The notes under the pieces: generated by a model
What the model was told of the DNA's origin: nothing
Database searches by the model: none
The model's input: the letters and a program-made list of their open reading frames with translations, nothing else
Position numbers and translations under genes: made by a program
Assembly: GCF_031454135.1 (NCBI RefSeq)
Contig: NZ_JAVDQF010000001.1
Span: 3,472,001 to 3,536,000, forward strand
Direction of reading: 5' to 3'
DNA length: 64,000 nt
Origin: Arthrobacter russicus
Lineage (GTDB): Bacteria; Actinomycetota; Actinomycetes; Actinomycetales; Micrococcaceae
In this document: positions 33,365 to 42,500 of the stretch, piece by piece
Layout: every line of letters begins with the position of its first letter
Position numbering within the stretch: the first letter of the stretch is position 1

Positions 33365-33913
33365 ATGGCGAACTATCTGCTGGGAGCTCTCGAAACCGTG
33401 CCGGCGCTGAGCCGGCTTGATCTGTTGGCCCCGTCGACGGCGGATTTCCTGCGCGGGTTCGCTGCTGCGGACCGGGTGGGCGTCGTCGAAATCGATCCGG
33501 AGTTCTCGGATACCGCAGCGACCCGGGACGCCTATGCCTTGGCTCCGGAAGCGCTGGTCAACTGCGTGATCGTGGCCGGCAAACGGGAGGGCATCGAGCG
33601 GATCGCGGCTTGTCTGGTCCCTTTTACGAAACGGGTTGATGTCAACAATGCGGTCAAACGCCGGCTGGATGTGCGCAAAGCGTCGTTCTTACCCCAAGAC
33701 CGCGCGACCGGACTCAGCGCGATGGAGTTCGGCGGGATCACCCCGTTGGGCCTGCCTTGGCCGGTGCTGCTCGATGAAGCGGTGGCGGAACTGCCGCTGG
33801 CGTTGATCGGGTCCGGGATCCGGAAATCGAAGCTGATCCTGCCCGGCGACCTGCTGGCCCGGCTGCCACAAGCCGAACTGCTGGCCGGGCTAGGGGTGCG
33901 GATCAGCGGCTGA
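33365..33913 (+). CDS. YbaK/EbsC-like aminoacyl-tRNA deacylase-family protein
   Basis: A 182-residue protein. The C-terminal ~120 residues fit the YbaK/ProX editing fold: VNCVIVAGKREGIERIAACLVPFTKRVDVNNAVKRRLDVRKASFL, then the diagnostic MEFGGITPLGLPWPVLLDEAV and LIGSGIRKSKLILPGDLL. Such proteins remove mischarged amino acids from tRNA in trans, for example Cys or Ala from tRNA(Pro). The role is inferred from family only. It is convergent with the glycosyltransferase gene at 33929, only 15 bases away. Confidence 0.82.
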   Translation: MANYLLGALETVPALSRLDLLAPSTADFLRGFAAADRVGVVEIDPEFSDTAATRDAYALAPEALVNCVIVAGKREGIERIAACLVPFTKRVDVNNAVKRRLDVRKASFLPQDRATGLSAMEFGGITPLGLPWPVLLDEAVAELPLALIGSGIRKSKLILPGDLLARLPQAELLAGLGVRISG

Positions 33914-33928
33914 CCCGGCCGCCGGCGC

Positions 33929-35119
33929 TCAGACCGGCAAGCGCTCCTTCGCGAGCACGTTCTCGATCGCGTCCACTGCGGCCCGGAGGCCGCCGGCAGC
34001 ACGCAGCGCCTCGGCGTGGGGCCGGGCGTTTTCCCGGTACTGCGGATCGCGGAGCACCTGTTGGGTGGCTTCGGCGATCTGCGCGGCGGTGGCCCGGGAG
34101 AACCGCACCGCGATGCCGATGCCGTATTCATCGCTCTTTTCCGCGAGCAGCGGCTGGTCGTCCCGGATGCCGGCCAGGACCATCGGGACTTGATGCCAAA
34201 TGCCCTCCAGAACGCTGTTGTAGCCGCCGTGGTTGATGAAGCCGACCACGTGCTGGAGCAGTTCCTGCTGCGGCACATGCGGTACCACCAGGATCTCCGG
34301 ATCGTCGAATCCGGCCAAGGCGTTCGAAGGGTCCGCGATGATGGCCCGCAGCCCGGCTTCGCGCAAACCCTGCGCGGCGGCTTGGATGAACCGGTCCCCG
34401 GCACCGACGTTCGTGGTGCCCAAGGCCACCAGGACGGTCGGCGATTCCTGGGCGAACCGGATGATCCGCCGATTCTCCGCCGCCGCTTCCGGGGAAACCG
34501 CAGCTGGGCGGAACACCGGCCCGACGAACTCCACCGGCCCGGGCAGCTCGGTGCGGGCGTCGAAGAGTCCGCCGATGCCGAAGGCGATGGTCAGGAAAGG
34601 GGAGTAGAGCGGGTCAGCGCCGGAATCCGGATCGCCGATGTCCTGGCGCAAGCCGCGGAACAGCTCATCGCGCCATTCCAGGACCTTCGGCAGTTTGCCC
34701 ACCGGGTTGATCAGTTCGATCATCGTGGTGGCCGAAGTCACCCACGGCACGCCCAGGCGTTCGGCCACCATCGAGCCGGCCAGAGCCTGCTGGTCGACCA
34801 GCATCAGATCGGGCCGGAAATCGCGGACCGCAGCCTCGACGTCGGCCGCCATGCCGCGGGCCAATGGCACGAAACCGTCCTCCCAGAGGAATTTCAGCGC
34901 GCCCGGACCCATCAGCTTCACCGGCCGCTCCGGCTGCACATCGGCTTCCCAGCCGGTGCGGTAGTTGTAGAACTTGGTCTCCGGCGCCAGGAACCGGGAA
35001 TGGAATTTCCACAAACCGGACCAGGCCACCTGGTGGCCGCGGCGTTCGAGTTCATCGGCGATGGCCAAGGGCGGGCTGCTATGGCCCACCAGCGGCGGGA
35101 CGACGATCAAAATGCGCAT
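33929..35119 (-). CDS. MGT-type glycosyltransferase (GT1), tailoring enzyme of the lipid cluster
   Basis: A 396-residue GT-B fold enzyme. The N-terminal acceptor domain starts MRILIVVPPLVGHSSPPLAIADEL. The C-terminal nucleotide-sugar domain carries the PSPG-like motif VPHVPQQELLQHVVGFINHGGYNSVLEGI, with the catalytic-region HGGYNSV, followed by DQPLLAEKSDEYGIG. This group transfers hexoses or rhamnose to macrolides, flavonoids or lipids such as mycolactone-like and rhamnolipid precursors. It ends the five-gene operon, 13 bases after the hydrolase, so the acceptor is probably the product of the upstream megasynthase. Confidence 0.9.
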   Translation of the reverse strand: MRILIVVPPLVGHSSPPLAIADELERRGHQVAWSGLWKFHSRFLAPETKFYNYRTGWEADVQPERPVKLMGPGALKFLWEDGFVPLARGMAADVEAAVRDFRPDLMLVDQQALAGSMVAERLGVPWVTSATTMIELINPVGKLPKVLEWRDELFRGLRQDIGDPDSGADPLYSPFLTIAFGIGGLFDARTELPGPVEFVGPVFRPAAVSPEAAAENRRIIRFAQESPTVLVALGTTNVGAGDRFIQAAAQGLREAGLRAIIADPSNALAGFDDPEILVVPHVPQQELLQHVVGFINHGGYNSVLEGIWHQVPMVLAGIRDDQPLLAEKSDEYGIGIAVRFSRATAAQIAEATQQVLRDPQYRENARPHAEALRAAGGLRAAVDAIENVLAKERLPV

Positions 35120-35132
35120 GCGAGGGCACCAA

Positions 35133-35975
35133 TCAGTGGGAAGGTTCGTGGTTGGGGACGGGGCTGAGGGCCTTGCCGGAGACCACCGGGTGTTCCAGCA
35201 CCCAGTCGATCAAAAGCTCTTCGAGCAGGCGGGGCACATCGGTGAGCAGCGAATGCCCGACGCCGGGCACGATCACGGTCTTCACGTTCTTGATCAGTTC
35301 CCGGACCTTGGGCTCCTGTTCGACCAGTTTGAATTCACTGCCGTAGACCGCCAGGACCGGCATCTCCAATCCGGCGATCGCATCGTCGGCGACCAACTGG
35401 GCTTGGGGCAGTTCTTCGAAGAAATTGGTGTCCTTGGCCATCCGTTTGCCGTTTTTGAGCATTTTGACCCCGGGCATGCCGAAGCTGGCGAGCATCCGGA
35501 CCATGGCATCGGGCCGGCGCATCTCGGCATAGCTCTCTTCGAAGGCCTGGACCATTTCATTGGCCCAGAACGCGGTGGGCGGCTCGGCCTCCAAAGAACC
35601 GAGACTGGCTACCCGCTCCGGGAACTTGAGCGCGAATCCATAGGCGATGGTGCCGCCGTAGGAGTTGCCGGCGATATGCACCGGAGTACCGTCGTGGATG
35701 GTGTCCAGCAATTCGGCGATGTCGTCCAGGATGTGCTCCATCTGGTAGCCGGATTTGATCCGTTCGCTTTTCCCGTGCCCGCGATGGTCGAACATGATCA
35801 CGTCGATGCCCGCTGCCGCGATCGCCGGCGCGATGGTCAGGTAATAGCTGGCCAGATTGTCGATCACGATGCCATGGACCAAGACGAGCGTTTCCCGCGG
35901 CTCGTCCGGCGCCAGGTTGCTGGCCCGGAGGATTTCGTAGTTGAGCTTGAGCCCGTTGATGGTCAGGATGGTCAT
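35133..35975 (-). CDS. Alpha/beta-hydrolase of the lipid megasynthase operon
   Basis: A 280-residue alpha/beta-hydrolase. The oxyanion strand is LVLVHGIVIDNLASYY, the nucleophile elbow is IAGNSYGGTIAYG (GxSxG as GNSYG), and the acid and His are in VLAVYGSEFKLVE and VIVPGVGHSLLTDVP. Position 37 bases after the ACP gene and 13 before the glycosyltransferase gene suggests it releases the chain from the ACP as a thioesterase, or transfers it to an acceptor. Sequence alone does not separate these roles from a degradative esterase. Confidence 0.88.
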   Translation of the reverse strand: MTILTINGLKLNYEILRASNLAPDEPRETLVLVHGIVIDNLASYYLTIAPAIAAAGIDVIMFDHRGHGKSERIKSGYQMEHILDDIAELLDTIHDGTPVHIAGNSYGGTIAYGFALKFPERVASLGSLEAEPPTAFWANEMVQAFEESYAEMRRPDAMVRMLASFGMPGVKMLKNGKRMAKDTNFFEELPQAQLVADDAIAGLEMPVLAVYGSEFKLVEQEPKVRELIKNVKTVIVPGVGHSLLTDVPRLLEELLIDWVLEHPVVSGKALSPVPNHEPSH

Positions 35976-36012
35976 GGCGATTTCCTCAGGGTTCGGGGCG
36001 ATCGGGTGCGGT

Positions 36013-36336
36013 TCAGGCTTGGCTTGCGCCGGTTCCGTTCAGGCTGCTGGTCACATAATCGACCAGCTGGCCGACGTTCATGCTGATGATCTCCTCGAGG
36101 TCCAAGGATCCGAGGAATTCGGCGAAATTGATTCGCTCACCGTAGATTTCGCGCAGTTTCCCGCCGAGCGTGACCAGGTCGATGCTCTCCAGCTCCAAAT
36201 CCTCCTGGAACTGGGTCTCCCTGGTCACTTCGATGTCCTCGATGTCGTATTCGTCGAGGATCTCTTCAATGACCCGGGTGATTTCGGCGAGTACGGACTC
36301 GGCGGTCGGAGCAGTGGTCGGAAGTTCGATGGTCAT
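36013..36336 (-). CDS. Discrete acyl carrier protein of the lipid cluster
   Basis: A 107-residue acidic carrier protein. The phosphopantetheine-attachment Ser lies in DLELESIDLVTLGG (DSL-like motif with E before S, about residue 51). A longer than usual C-terminal helix (NVGQLVDYVTSSL) follows. Its ATG overlaps the stop of the AT-DH-PPT gene (ATGA). It is the third ACP of the cluster, in addition to the two fused in the KS protein, and may accept starter units or the finished chain. The PPT domain encoded by the upstream gene is the likely activating enzyme. Confidence 0.92.
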   Translation of the reverse strand: MTIELPTTAPTAESVLAEITRVIEEILDEYDIEDIEVTRETQFQEDLELESIDLVTLGGKLREIYGERINFAEFLGSLDLEEIISMNVGQLVDYVTSSLNGTGASQA

Positions 36337-39300
36337 TGCGGTGTCCTTTCAGAGTCGTCCAGACCGGTTGTCCAGGCGACGATGTAGCTTCGTTCGGTGA
36401 GTATTTCGAGGTTGTGGATGGTGCTGACCGCCACCCGGTAGCGCCGCCCGGCCGCAGTGTCGACGTCGAGCCGGTAGTCGCAGTCCGGGGTTCCCGGATG
36501 CACTGCGACCACTTCGAGTTCCCGCGGCCGGCCGGCCAGGCCGGTGCCCAAGGCTTTGCCCACCGCTTCCTTCGCGGAGAAGAACCTGGTCAACCAGGCC
36601 AGCGCCTCGGCCGGCTCGGCGTCCTTGCGCAGCGCATCCAGCCGAGCCTGCTCGGCGTCGCCGAAAAGCACTGCTTCGATCGATTCCGGCCGGCTTTCGA
36701 TGGCTTCGACGTCGATGCCGACGCCGGCCGATCCGGGCACCCGGGGCCGGGCGATGGCGACGCCGACGTCGTTGCTGTGCGCGATCGAGAACTCGAGTTC
36801 GGGCAGTTGCCGCCCGTGTACGCCGGACACCGTCGGTTGCCCGCTGGGCAGGTGCCCGATGGCCAACTCGGCCGGGAAGACGCCGGACGGGTCCGTGCTC
36901 CACAAGACGCGCCGGATCGCGTCTTTGGCCGCGATCTTCCCGAGCAGCCGCTGCCGTCGGCCGCGCGGCGGGCTGGCCAGGTGTTCCTGCCGTTCGGCCC
37001 GGCCGAAATACTTGCGCAGGGTCAGGTCCCGGCTGGCCAAATCGGGCCAGAAATCCGGCAGCAAGACCCAACCGCCCGGCTGCGGCAGGGAGAAGGTGTG
37101 TTTCTCGATCGCCTCGTCCATGTCGTGGATATTGGGTTCGTTGTCGAAACGGTGTTCCTGCCACCCGGTGATTTGGCACCATACCCGGCCGTCGTGCACC
37201 AATTGGCCCGTCACGGCGAACGAATCTTCGGTGAATTCGGTGATCTTCAGGTGGCATTCCAAGACTTCGCCGGGCAGCGGCTCCGGCCCGCTGAACGCCA
37301 TGGTCTGCACTCCGACCGGGAACACCCGGGAACGACGGCTGAACTGGAGCTGGACCCAGTACCCGGCCAGCTGGCCGATGCTGTCCATCAGCGAACCCTT
37401 GGCGTCCTTGGCGACCAGGCTGGCCCGGATGTGCCGTTCGCCGACACCGTGCACCGCCGTAATGATCTGGTATTGCGGCCCGTGGAACATCCAGCCTTCG
37501 CTGTAGAGCTGCGAGGCATGGCTGATTCCGGCGGGCCGTTCGGCCGACGTGTCGACCGGCCAGACCTCGCTGGCCGGAGCCGGGTACTCTGCGGCCAGTT
37601 CGATGGTGCCGTGGGCGAACCCGCCGAAGGAGACGGCCAGCCGGTGGTCATCCAGCCAGTCCATCGCGATTTCGACGTCGGTCGGCTCGCTGAGGTCCAC
37701 CCAGCGGTCCAGCCGGACCTCGTGCAGCGCGACCGCGGACCGGCCGGTGGCGGCTTCGGCGGCGTCCATCATGAACCGGATGATCGCGGTTCCGGGCACC
37801 ACCGGGAACCGGTCGCTGACATCCGGCCAATCCTCGCGTTGCCGGAAGAAGCTGTGGTCGATCAGGTAAGGCATCCGGTCGAGCGAAACCGTCAATGCGC
37901 GCGGCGGAAGCTTTGGCCTCGAGTCGGCCACGGGTTCCGCCGGCCCAGCGGTTCCCGGCGCTTCCGGCGGAAGCTGCGGTGCCGGAAGCGCCGCGGGCGG
38001 GAGGCTTGCGGCAACTGACGGTGGAACCTGGATTTGCCGGAGCGCGCCCGGCAACGCGGCGGCCCGGGCCAGCGAGCCATCGAGCAGGGCGGCGACCAGG
38101 GCCTCCGATTCGGTGAGGAACGCGTCCAGCTCCGCGGCGAGCAACGGCGAAAGATTGCTCCCGCTGCGGAAGCCCGCGGCGCGTTCGGAAGCGTCGACGG
38201 GGGAAGCCGCTCCGCCGGCCGCAGCCGCAGCTGGGGCTTTCGGCGGCCCGGCGGATTCGACCGGTGTGTCAGATTCGGCCGGTGCGCCGGATTCGACCGG
38301 TGCAGCAGCGGGCGAACTGACGCCCAAAAAGCCCAAATCCACCTCCCGGCCGCAGGCCCAAAGCGCCGTGAGCACACTGCGCAGCTGGTTCAACCCGGTG
38401 CGGTGCGAGGCATTGGCGCTGACCACCACATGCTCGGTGTGGTGCAAGGTGTCCGAGATCAAACTGCCCAACTGGCCCGGACCGAGCTGAATGAAAACCG
38501 TGCTGCCGTCCGCGTGCATATTCGCGATGAGTTCGCGGAACCGGACGTGCTCGACCAAGTGCCGGATGAAGATTTCCTGGATCTGCGCCACGTCTGCCGG
38601 GAACGGCCGCATTGTGGTGGCGGACCACACGGGCCGCTGCGCCGGGGAGATCGCCCAGGATTCGGTCAGTGCCTGGATCTGGCCGACGTGTTCGCGGAAC
38701 ATCGGCGTGTGGAAACCGGAAGCGAACGGCAGCACCCGCGAGATGAAGCCTTGTGCCCGGAATTCCGCGACGATCTCCTCGACGGTCTGCAAGGGGCCGC
38801 AGATCATCGATTGCTGCGGCGCATTGTCGTGCGAGAGCACCACATCCCCGCGGCCCTGCAGAGCTGCGGACACGGTCTCGGCAGAGGTGCCGATGACTGC
38901 GAAGGCCAAGCCCGGGAACTGGATTTCGGTCATTCCGGATTCGTCCAGGAACCGGTCGACGGCGCCGCCGTCGTAAATGCCGCCGATGATCATCGCGGAC
39001 CATTCGCCCACGCTGTGCCCGGCAAGTTCATCGGGAATCACCCCGATCCGCTGCAAAGCCGCGGCCAGCACCCGGGAGACCTGCAGCACCGCGCTACTCT
39101 GCAACTGGGTGCCCTGCAGCGCATCGCCCTTTCCGGCCGCGCCACGCAGCGCCGGCAAACCGAAGTGCTCGATGACGTCGTCGATCCGCGGGCTGAAGTC
39201 GGCCTCCAAACCGGGGCAGACGAAAGCCAGTTTGCCGCCGCCCCCACCCGGTCCGGAATCCGCCCGAGCGCGCAGCAACGGGCCGGGCCGGAACCAGACA

Positions 39301-39569
39301 TCATTCCGACCGTGCCAGGGATTGCCCCGGCTGACTGCTTTGCGGGCCACGTTGAGCTGCTTCTTGCCGGGCGCCACGATGCCCAACCGCACTGGCCCGT
39401 CTCCGGGCGGCGTGCCGATCCGGGCGAGCAGTTCGGCGTCTTCGGCCATCAGGAGCTGTTGCATCTCCGGCAGGCTGCCAGCGCTCAACAGCAACACCTG
39501 TGCGGCATCGGGCTCGACCGCGGACCGGACGGCGGCGGTGCGCGGCAGGTTGCCCAGTTCGGTGCTCAA
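36333..39569 (-). CDS. AT-DH-phosphopantetheinyl transferase fusion protein
   Basis: A 1078-residue protein with three catalytic parts. An acyltransferase (about residues 110-440, LAGHSVGEW with the active Ser near 186) resembles PfaB of PUFA synthases. After an Ala/Pro linker (about 440-560) comes a hot-dog dehydratase domain (about 560-830). It carries YLIDHSFFRQ, the following VVPGT and the second-helix Asp in LMDSIGQLAGYW. The C-terminus is a Sfp-type phosphopantetheinyl transferase (about 860-1065; GIDVEAIE and WLTRFFSAKEAVGKALG). The start is a TTG one base after the stop of the KS gene, so translation is coupled. It provides dehydration and ACP activation for the pathway. Having the transferase fused in cis is unusual. 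Confidence 0.9.
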   Translation of the reverse strand: MSTELGNLPRTAAVRSAVEPDAAQVLLLSAGSLPEMQQLLMAEDAELLARIGTPPGDGPVRLGIVAPGKKQLNVARKAVSRGNPWHGRNDVWFRPGPLLRARADSGPGGGGGKLAFVCPGLEADFSPRIDDVIEHFGLPALRGAAGKGDALQGTQLQSSAVLQVSRVLAAALQRIGVIPDELAGHSVGEWSAMIIGGIYDGGAVDRFLDESGMTEIQFPGLAFAVIGTSAETVSAALQGRGDVVLSHDNAPQQSMICGPLQTVEEIVAEFRAQGFISRVLPFASGFHTPMFREHVGQIQALTESWAISPAQRPVWSATTMRPFPADVAQIQEIFIRHLVEHVRFRELIANMHADGSTVFIQLGPGQLGSLISDTLHHTEHVVVSANASHRTGLNQLRSVLTALWACGREVDLGFLGVSSPAAAPVESGAPAESDTPVESAGPPKAPAAAAAGGAASPVDASERAAGFRSGSNLSPLLAAELDAFLTESEALVAALLDGSLARAAALPGALRQIQVPPSVAASLPPAALPAPQLPPEAPGTAGPAEPVADSRPKLPPRALTVSLDRMPYLIDHSFFRQREDWPDVSDRFPVVPGTAIIRFMMDAAEAATGRSAVALHEVRLDRWVDLSEPTDVEIAMDWLDDHRLAVSFGGFAHGTIELAAEYPAPASEVWPVDTSAERPAGISHASQLYSEGWMFHGPQYQIITAVHGVGERHIRASLVAKDAKGSLMDSIGQLAGYWVQLQFSRRSRVFPVGVQTMAFSGPEPLPGEVLECHLKITEFTEDSFAVTGQLVHDGRVWCQITGWQEHRFDNEPNIHDMDEAIEKHTFSLPQPGGWVLLPDFWPDLASRDLTLRKYFGRAERQEHLASPPRGRRQRLLGKIAAKDAIRRVLWSTDPSGVFPAELAIGHLPSGQPTVSGVHGRQLPELEFSIAHSNDVGVAIARPRVPGSAGVGIDVEAIESRPESIEAVLFGDAEQARLDALRKDAEPAEALAWLTRFFSAKEAVGKALGTGLAGRPRELEVVAVHPGTPDCDYRLDVDTAAGRRYRVAVSTIHNLEILTERSYIVAWTTGLDDSERTPQ

Positions 39570-39570
39570 C

Positions 39571-42500
39571 TCACCACTCCGAAGCGGTGTAGACGACGGC
39601 GTTCACATGGCGCTCGCCCCAAGCGAGCTCCTTGAGCAGCGCATGCGTCCCGGCCTCGGGGTCGATCAGTTTGATGCCGCGCCGGACGAAGTCGCGGCCG
39701 AGTTCGTCGCTGACCATTCCGGGATTGCTGCCGGAGGGCGCCCAGGGCCCCCAGTGCACCGTGACGGCACGCTGCCCGGTGCGCAACGACCAGGCGGTGC
39801 CCATGGCTTCCAAGGCGTCGTTCGCGGCGGCGTAATCGCTTTGCCCCCGGTTGCCCATCGCGGCCGCGATGCTGCCGAAGAAGACCACGAATCCGGGGCT
39901 GACCGGCAGCGAATCCAGCACCGCCAGAATCGTGGCGGCCCCGTCCACTTTGGTGCTGTACACCCGGCGGAACGATTCCGGGTCCTTGTCCGCGACCAAA
40001 CCGTCTTCGATCACTCCGGCCGCATACACGATGCCGTCGATCCGACCGTTGCGGTCATGGATCCGGCCCAGCGCCTCCCGGACCGCATCCGCGTCCCGGA
40101 CGTCCACCGATTGGTATTCCACGCTGCTGCCGTTGGCGCGCAGCCCTTCGATGGTGCCGGCGACCTCGCGCCGGGCCAAAATCGCTGCGGCTTCGCGTTC
40201 GATCGAGGCCGCGCTGGCTCCGGGGCGGCCGGCCAAGACGCGGCGCAGGGCCGGAAGATCAGCGGCTGCCGCGGTGTCCGCGGGCTCGGCCAGGCCGTCG
40301 AAAGCGGTACGGCCGATCAGCTCGATGCGGCAGCGGCTGGTGCTGGACAGGGTGTTCGCGAACTTCGCGGTGATCCCGCGGGCGCCGCCGACCAGGACGA
40401 CGACAGAGTCCCGGTCCAGCTGCAGGGCTTCGGCTTCGGCAGCGCCTTCGCCGGCCGGACCGGCTCCGGTGGCACCGAGCAGGCCCAGATCGGTGTTGAC
40501 CAGTTCCAGGCCGGTGCGTTCGCCGTTGAACAGATCCACGATCGGTTCATTCGAGACATCGGTGAGTTCGGCCAGCAGCGACGCTGCGACCGCATCGGCC
40601 GGCTTGGTGGGCTCGATGTCCACGAGACGGACCAAGGACTGCGGGTATTCGCGGGCCAGGCTGCGGAACAGTCCGCGCAACCCGATCGTGCGTTCGGCCC
40701 GGCCGGATCCGTCCGAGGCGATCGGCCGGGCGGCCAGCAGGTACCGCGGCCCGAGCGCCATGGCCGCTTTGAAGAGCGGGAACAGGTCCGGCACCGCGGC
40801 GGTCTGCGGATTGTCCAACGGATCGAGGTAGAGCACGCCGTCGATGCCCGGTTGCAAGGCCTCGGTTGCTTGCTCCGGCCCGGCCAGCACCGCAGTGGCG
40901 CCGAGTGCGGCGGCGGCCGACACAGCCTGGCCGGCGATCTCGCCGGAACCGATGATCAGCAGTTGCCGGCCGGCCAGCGCGCCCGCGGTGGCTTGCGGCA
41001 AGTCCAAACGGGTTTTCTTGAAGAGCAGCCGTTCCGGAGTGTGGCCCGGTACCGCCGAACCAGCCTGGGCGGGCTCTGCCGGTTGCTGATCCGCCGCGGC
41101 CGGTGTGGCCGGTTCGGCCGGGGTTCCACTGAGCGATACCAGGAGCCAGTCGGCGATCGCGCCGGTGGTGCGGGCTTTGGAAAGCTCATCGAGCTGGTTG
41201 TCGCTGAGTTTGCTGCTGCCCCCGGCCTCCGCGAAGCGGGCGGCCAGCTCTCCGGCGATTTCGGTGCGTTTGATCGAATCGACGCTCAGATCGGCTTCCA
41301 GGTCGAGGTCCGGTTCGATCATTTCGGCCGGGTATCCAGTCCGTTCGCTGATGATCTCCACGACCGCGTCCAAAATCGCCGAGATGTTCAACGCGGCGGC
41401 TTGCGGGCTGACGGCTGAGCCGGTTGCCGGACCGGCGGGGGCGCCGATCGGGGATCCGGCCGGGGCCGCTGCCTCGACGGCGCTGCCGATCCGCGCGCTG
41501 AGCCAGTCGGCGATCGCGCCGGTGGTGCGGGCCTTGGAAAGTTCTTCGAGCTGCCGGTCGTCCAAGGCGATCGCGGAACCTTCGACCTTGCTGAGCCTGG
41601 CGGCCAGCTCACCGGCGATTTCGGTGCGCTTGATCGAATCGACGCTCAGATCGGCTTCCAGGTCGAGGTCCGGTTCGATCATTTCGGCCGGATACCCGGT
41701 GCGTTCGCTGATGATCTCCACGACCGCGGCCAGGATCGCGGCAGGGCTCAAGCCGACCGCCGGGGCCGGGTTCGCCTGCGGTTGCAGCAGCGTCGCAGTG
41801 GCCCCGACCGGAGCGCCTCCGGCCAGGCCCGCTCCGGCTGCGACGGGGCTGGCCGGCGCCGGCGCGGGCGGTCCCGGCACAGCCGGAGCCGCGGCGGCGA
41901 ACTCGGGCGTCGCGGCAGGGGTAGGAAGGAAGGACTGGGATCCGGCCGATGGCGCGGACGGCGTGCCGGAACCGGATCCGAAGTAGCCCAGGAGCACGTC
42001 CCGTTGCGCGGCGACCATTTCACGGCTGGTCTTGAGGAACTCGGCGACCAGGGCATCCCGCTCGGCGAGTTGTTGCGGCTGTTGCGCTGCGGATTGCTGC
42101 ACTGGGGTGACCTCCTGGAGACGTCGTGCTGGGGCGAGCGCGCCGGGGACTACTTTCCCGTCGCGAGTTTTGATGGTGGCGCCGTTGACGGTCCAACCCG
42201 GAGTCAGCGGAATGATCGAGCTGTTGATCGTCTGGGCATCGCGGCCGCGGTAGAGCCAATCGACCGATACCTTGGTCCCGGCCGTGGCCAAGCTCGCGAA
42301 GGCGACTAGGAGCTCGCGGATGCTGCCGCGCGAACTCCTGGCCAGCGGAACCACGGTGTGCGGCCGTTCGCCCAGGATTGCCGCGACCAATTTGCTGAGC
42401 ACCTGGCCGGGGCCGACCTCGACGAAGGTCCGGGCACCGGCGGCATACATCGATTCGATCTGCTCGACGAAGCGCACCGGTGCGGTCACTTGGGCCGCGA

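Noticed and set aside
36336-41418. Long plus-strand frames opposite the megasynthase genes
   Set aside because: Low-complexity Arg/Gly/Pro-rich translations that are antisense to well-defined KS/AT/DH domains.
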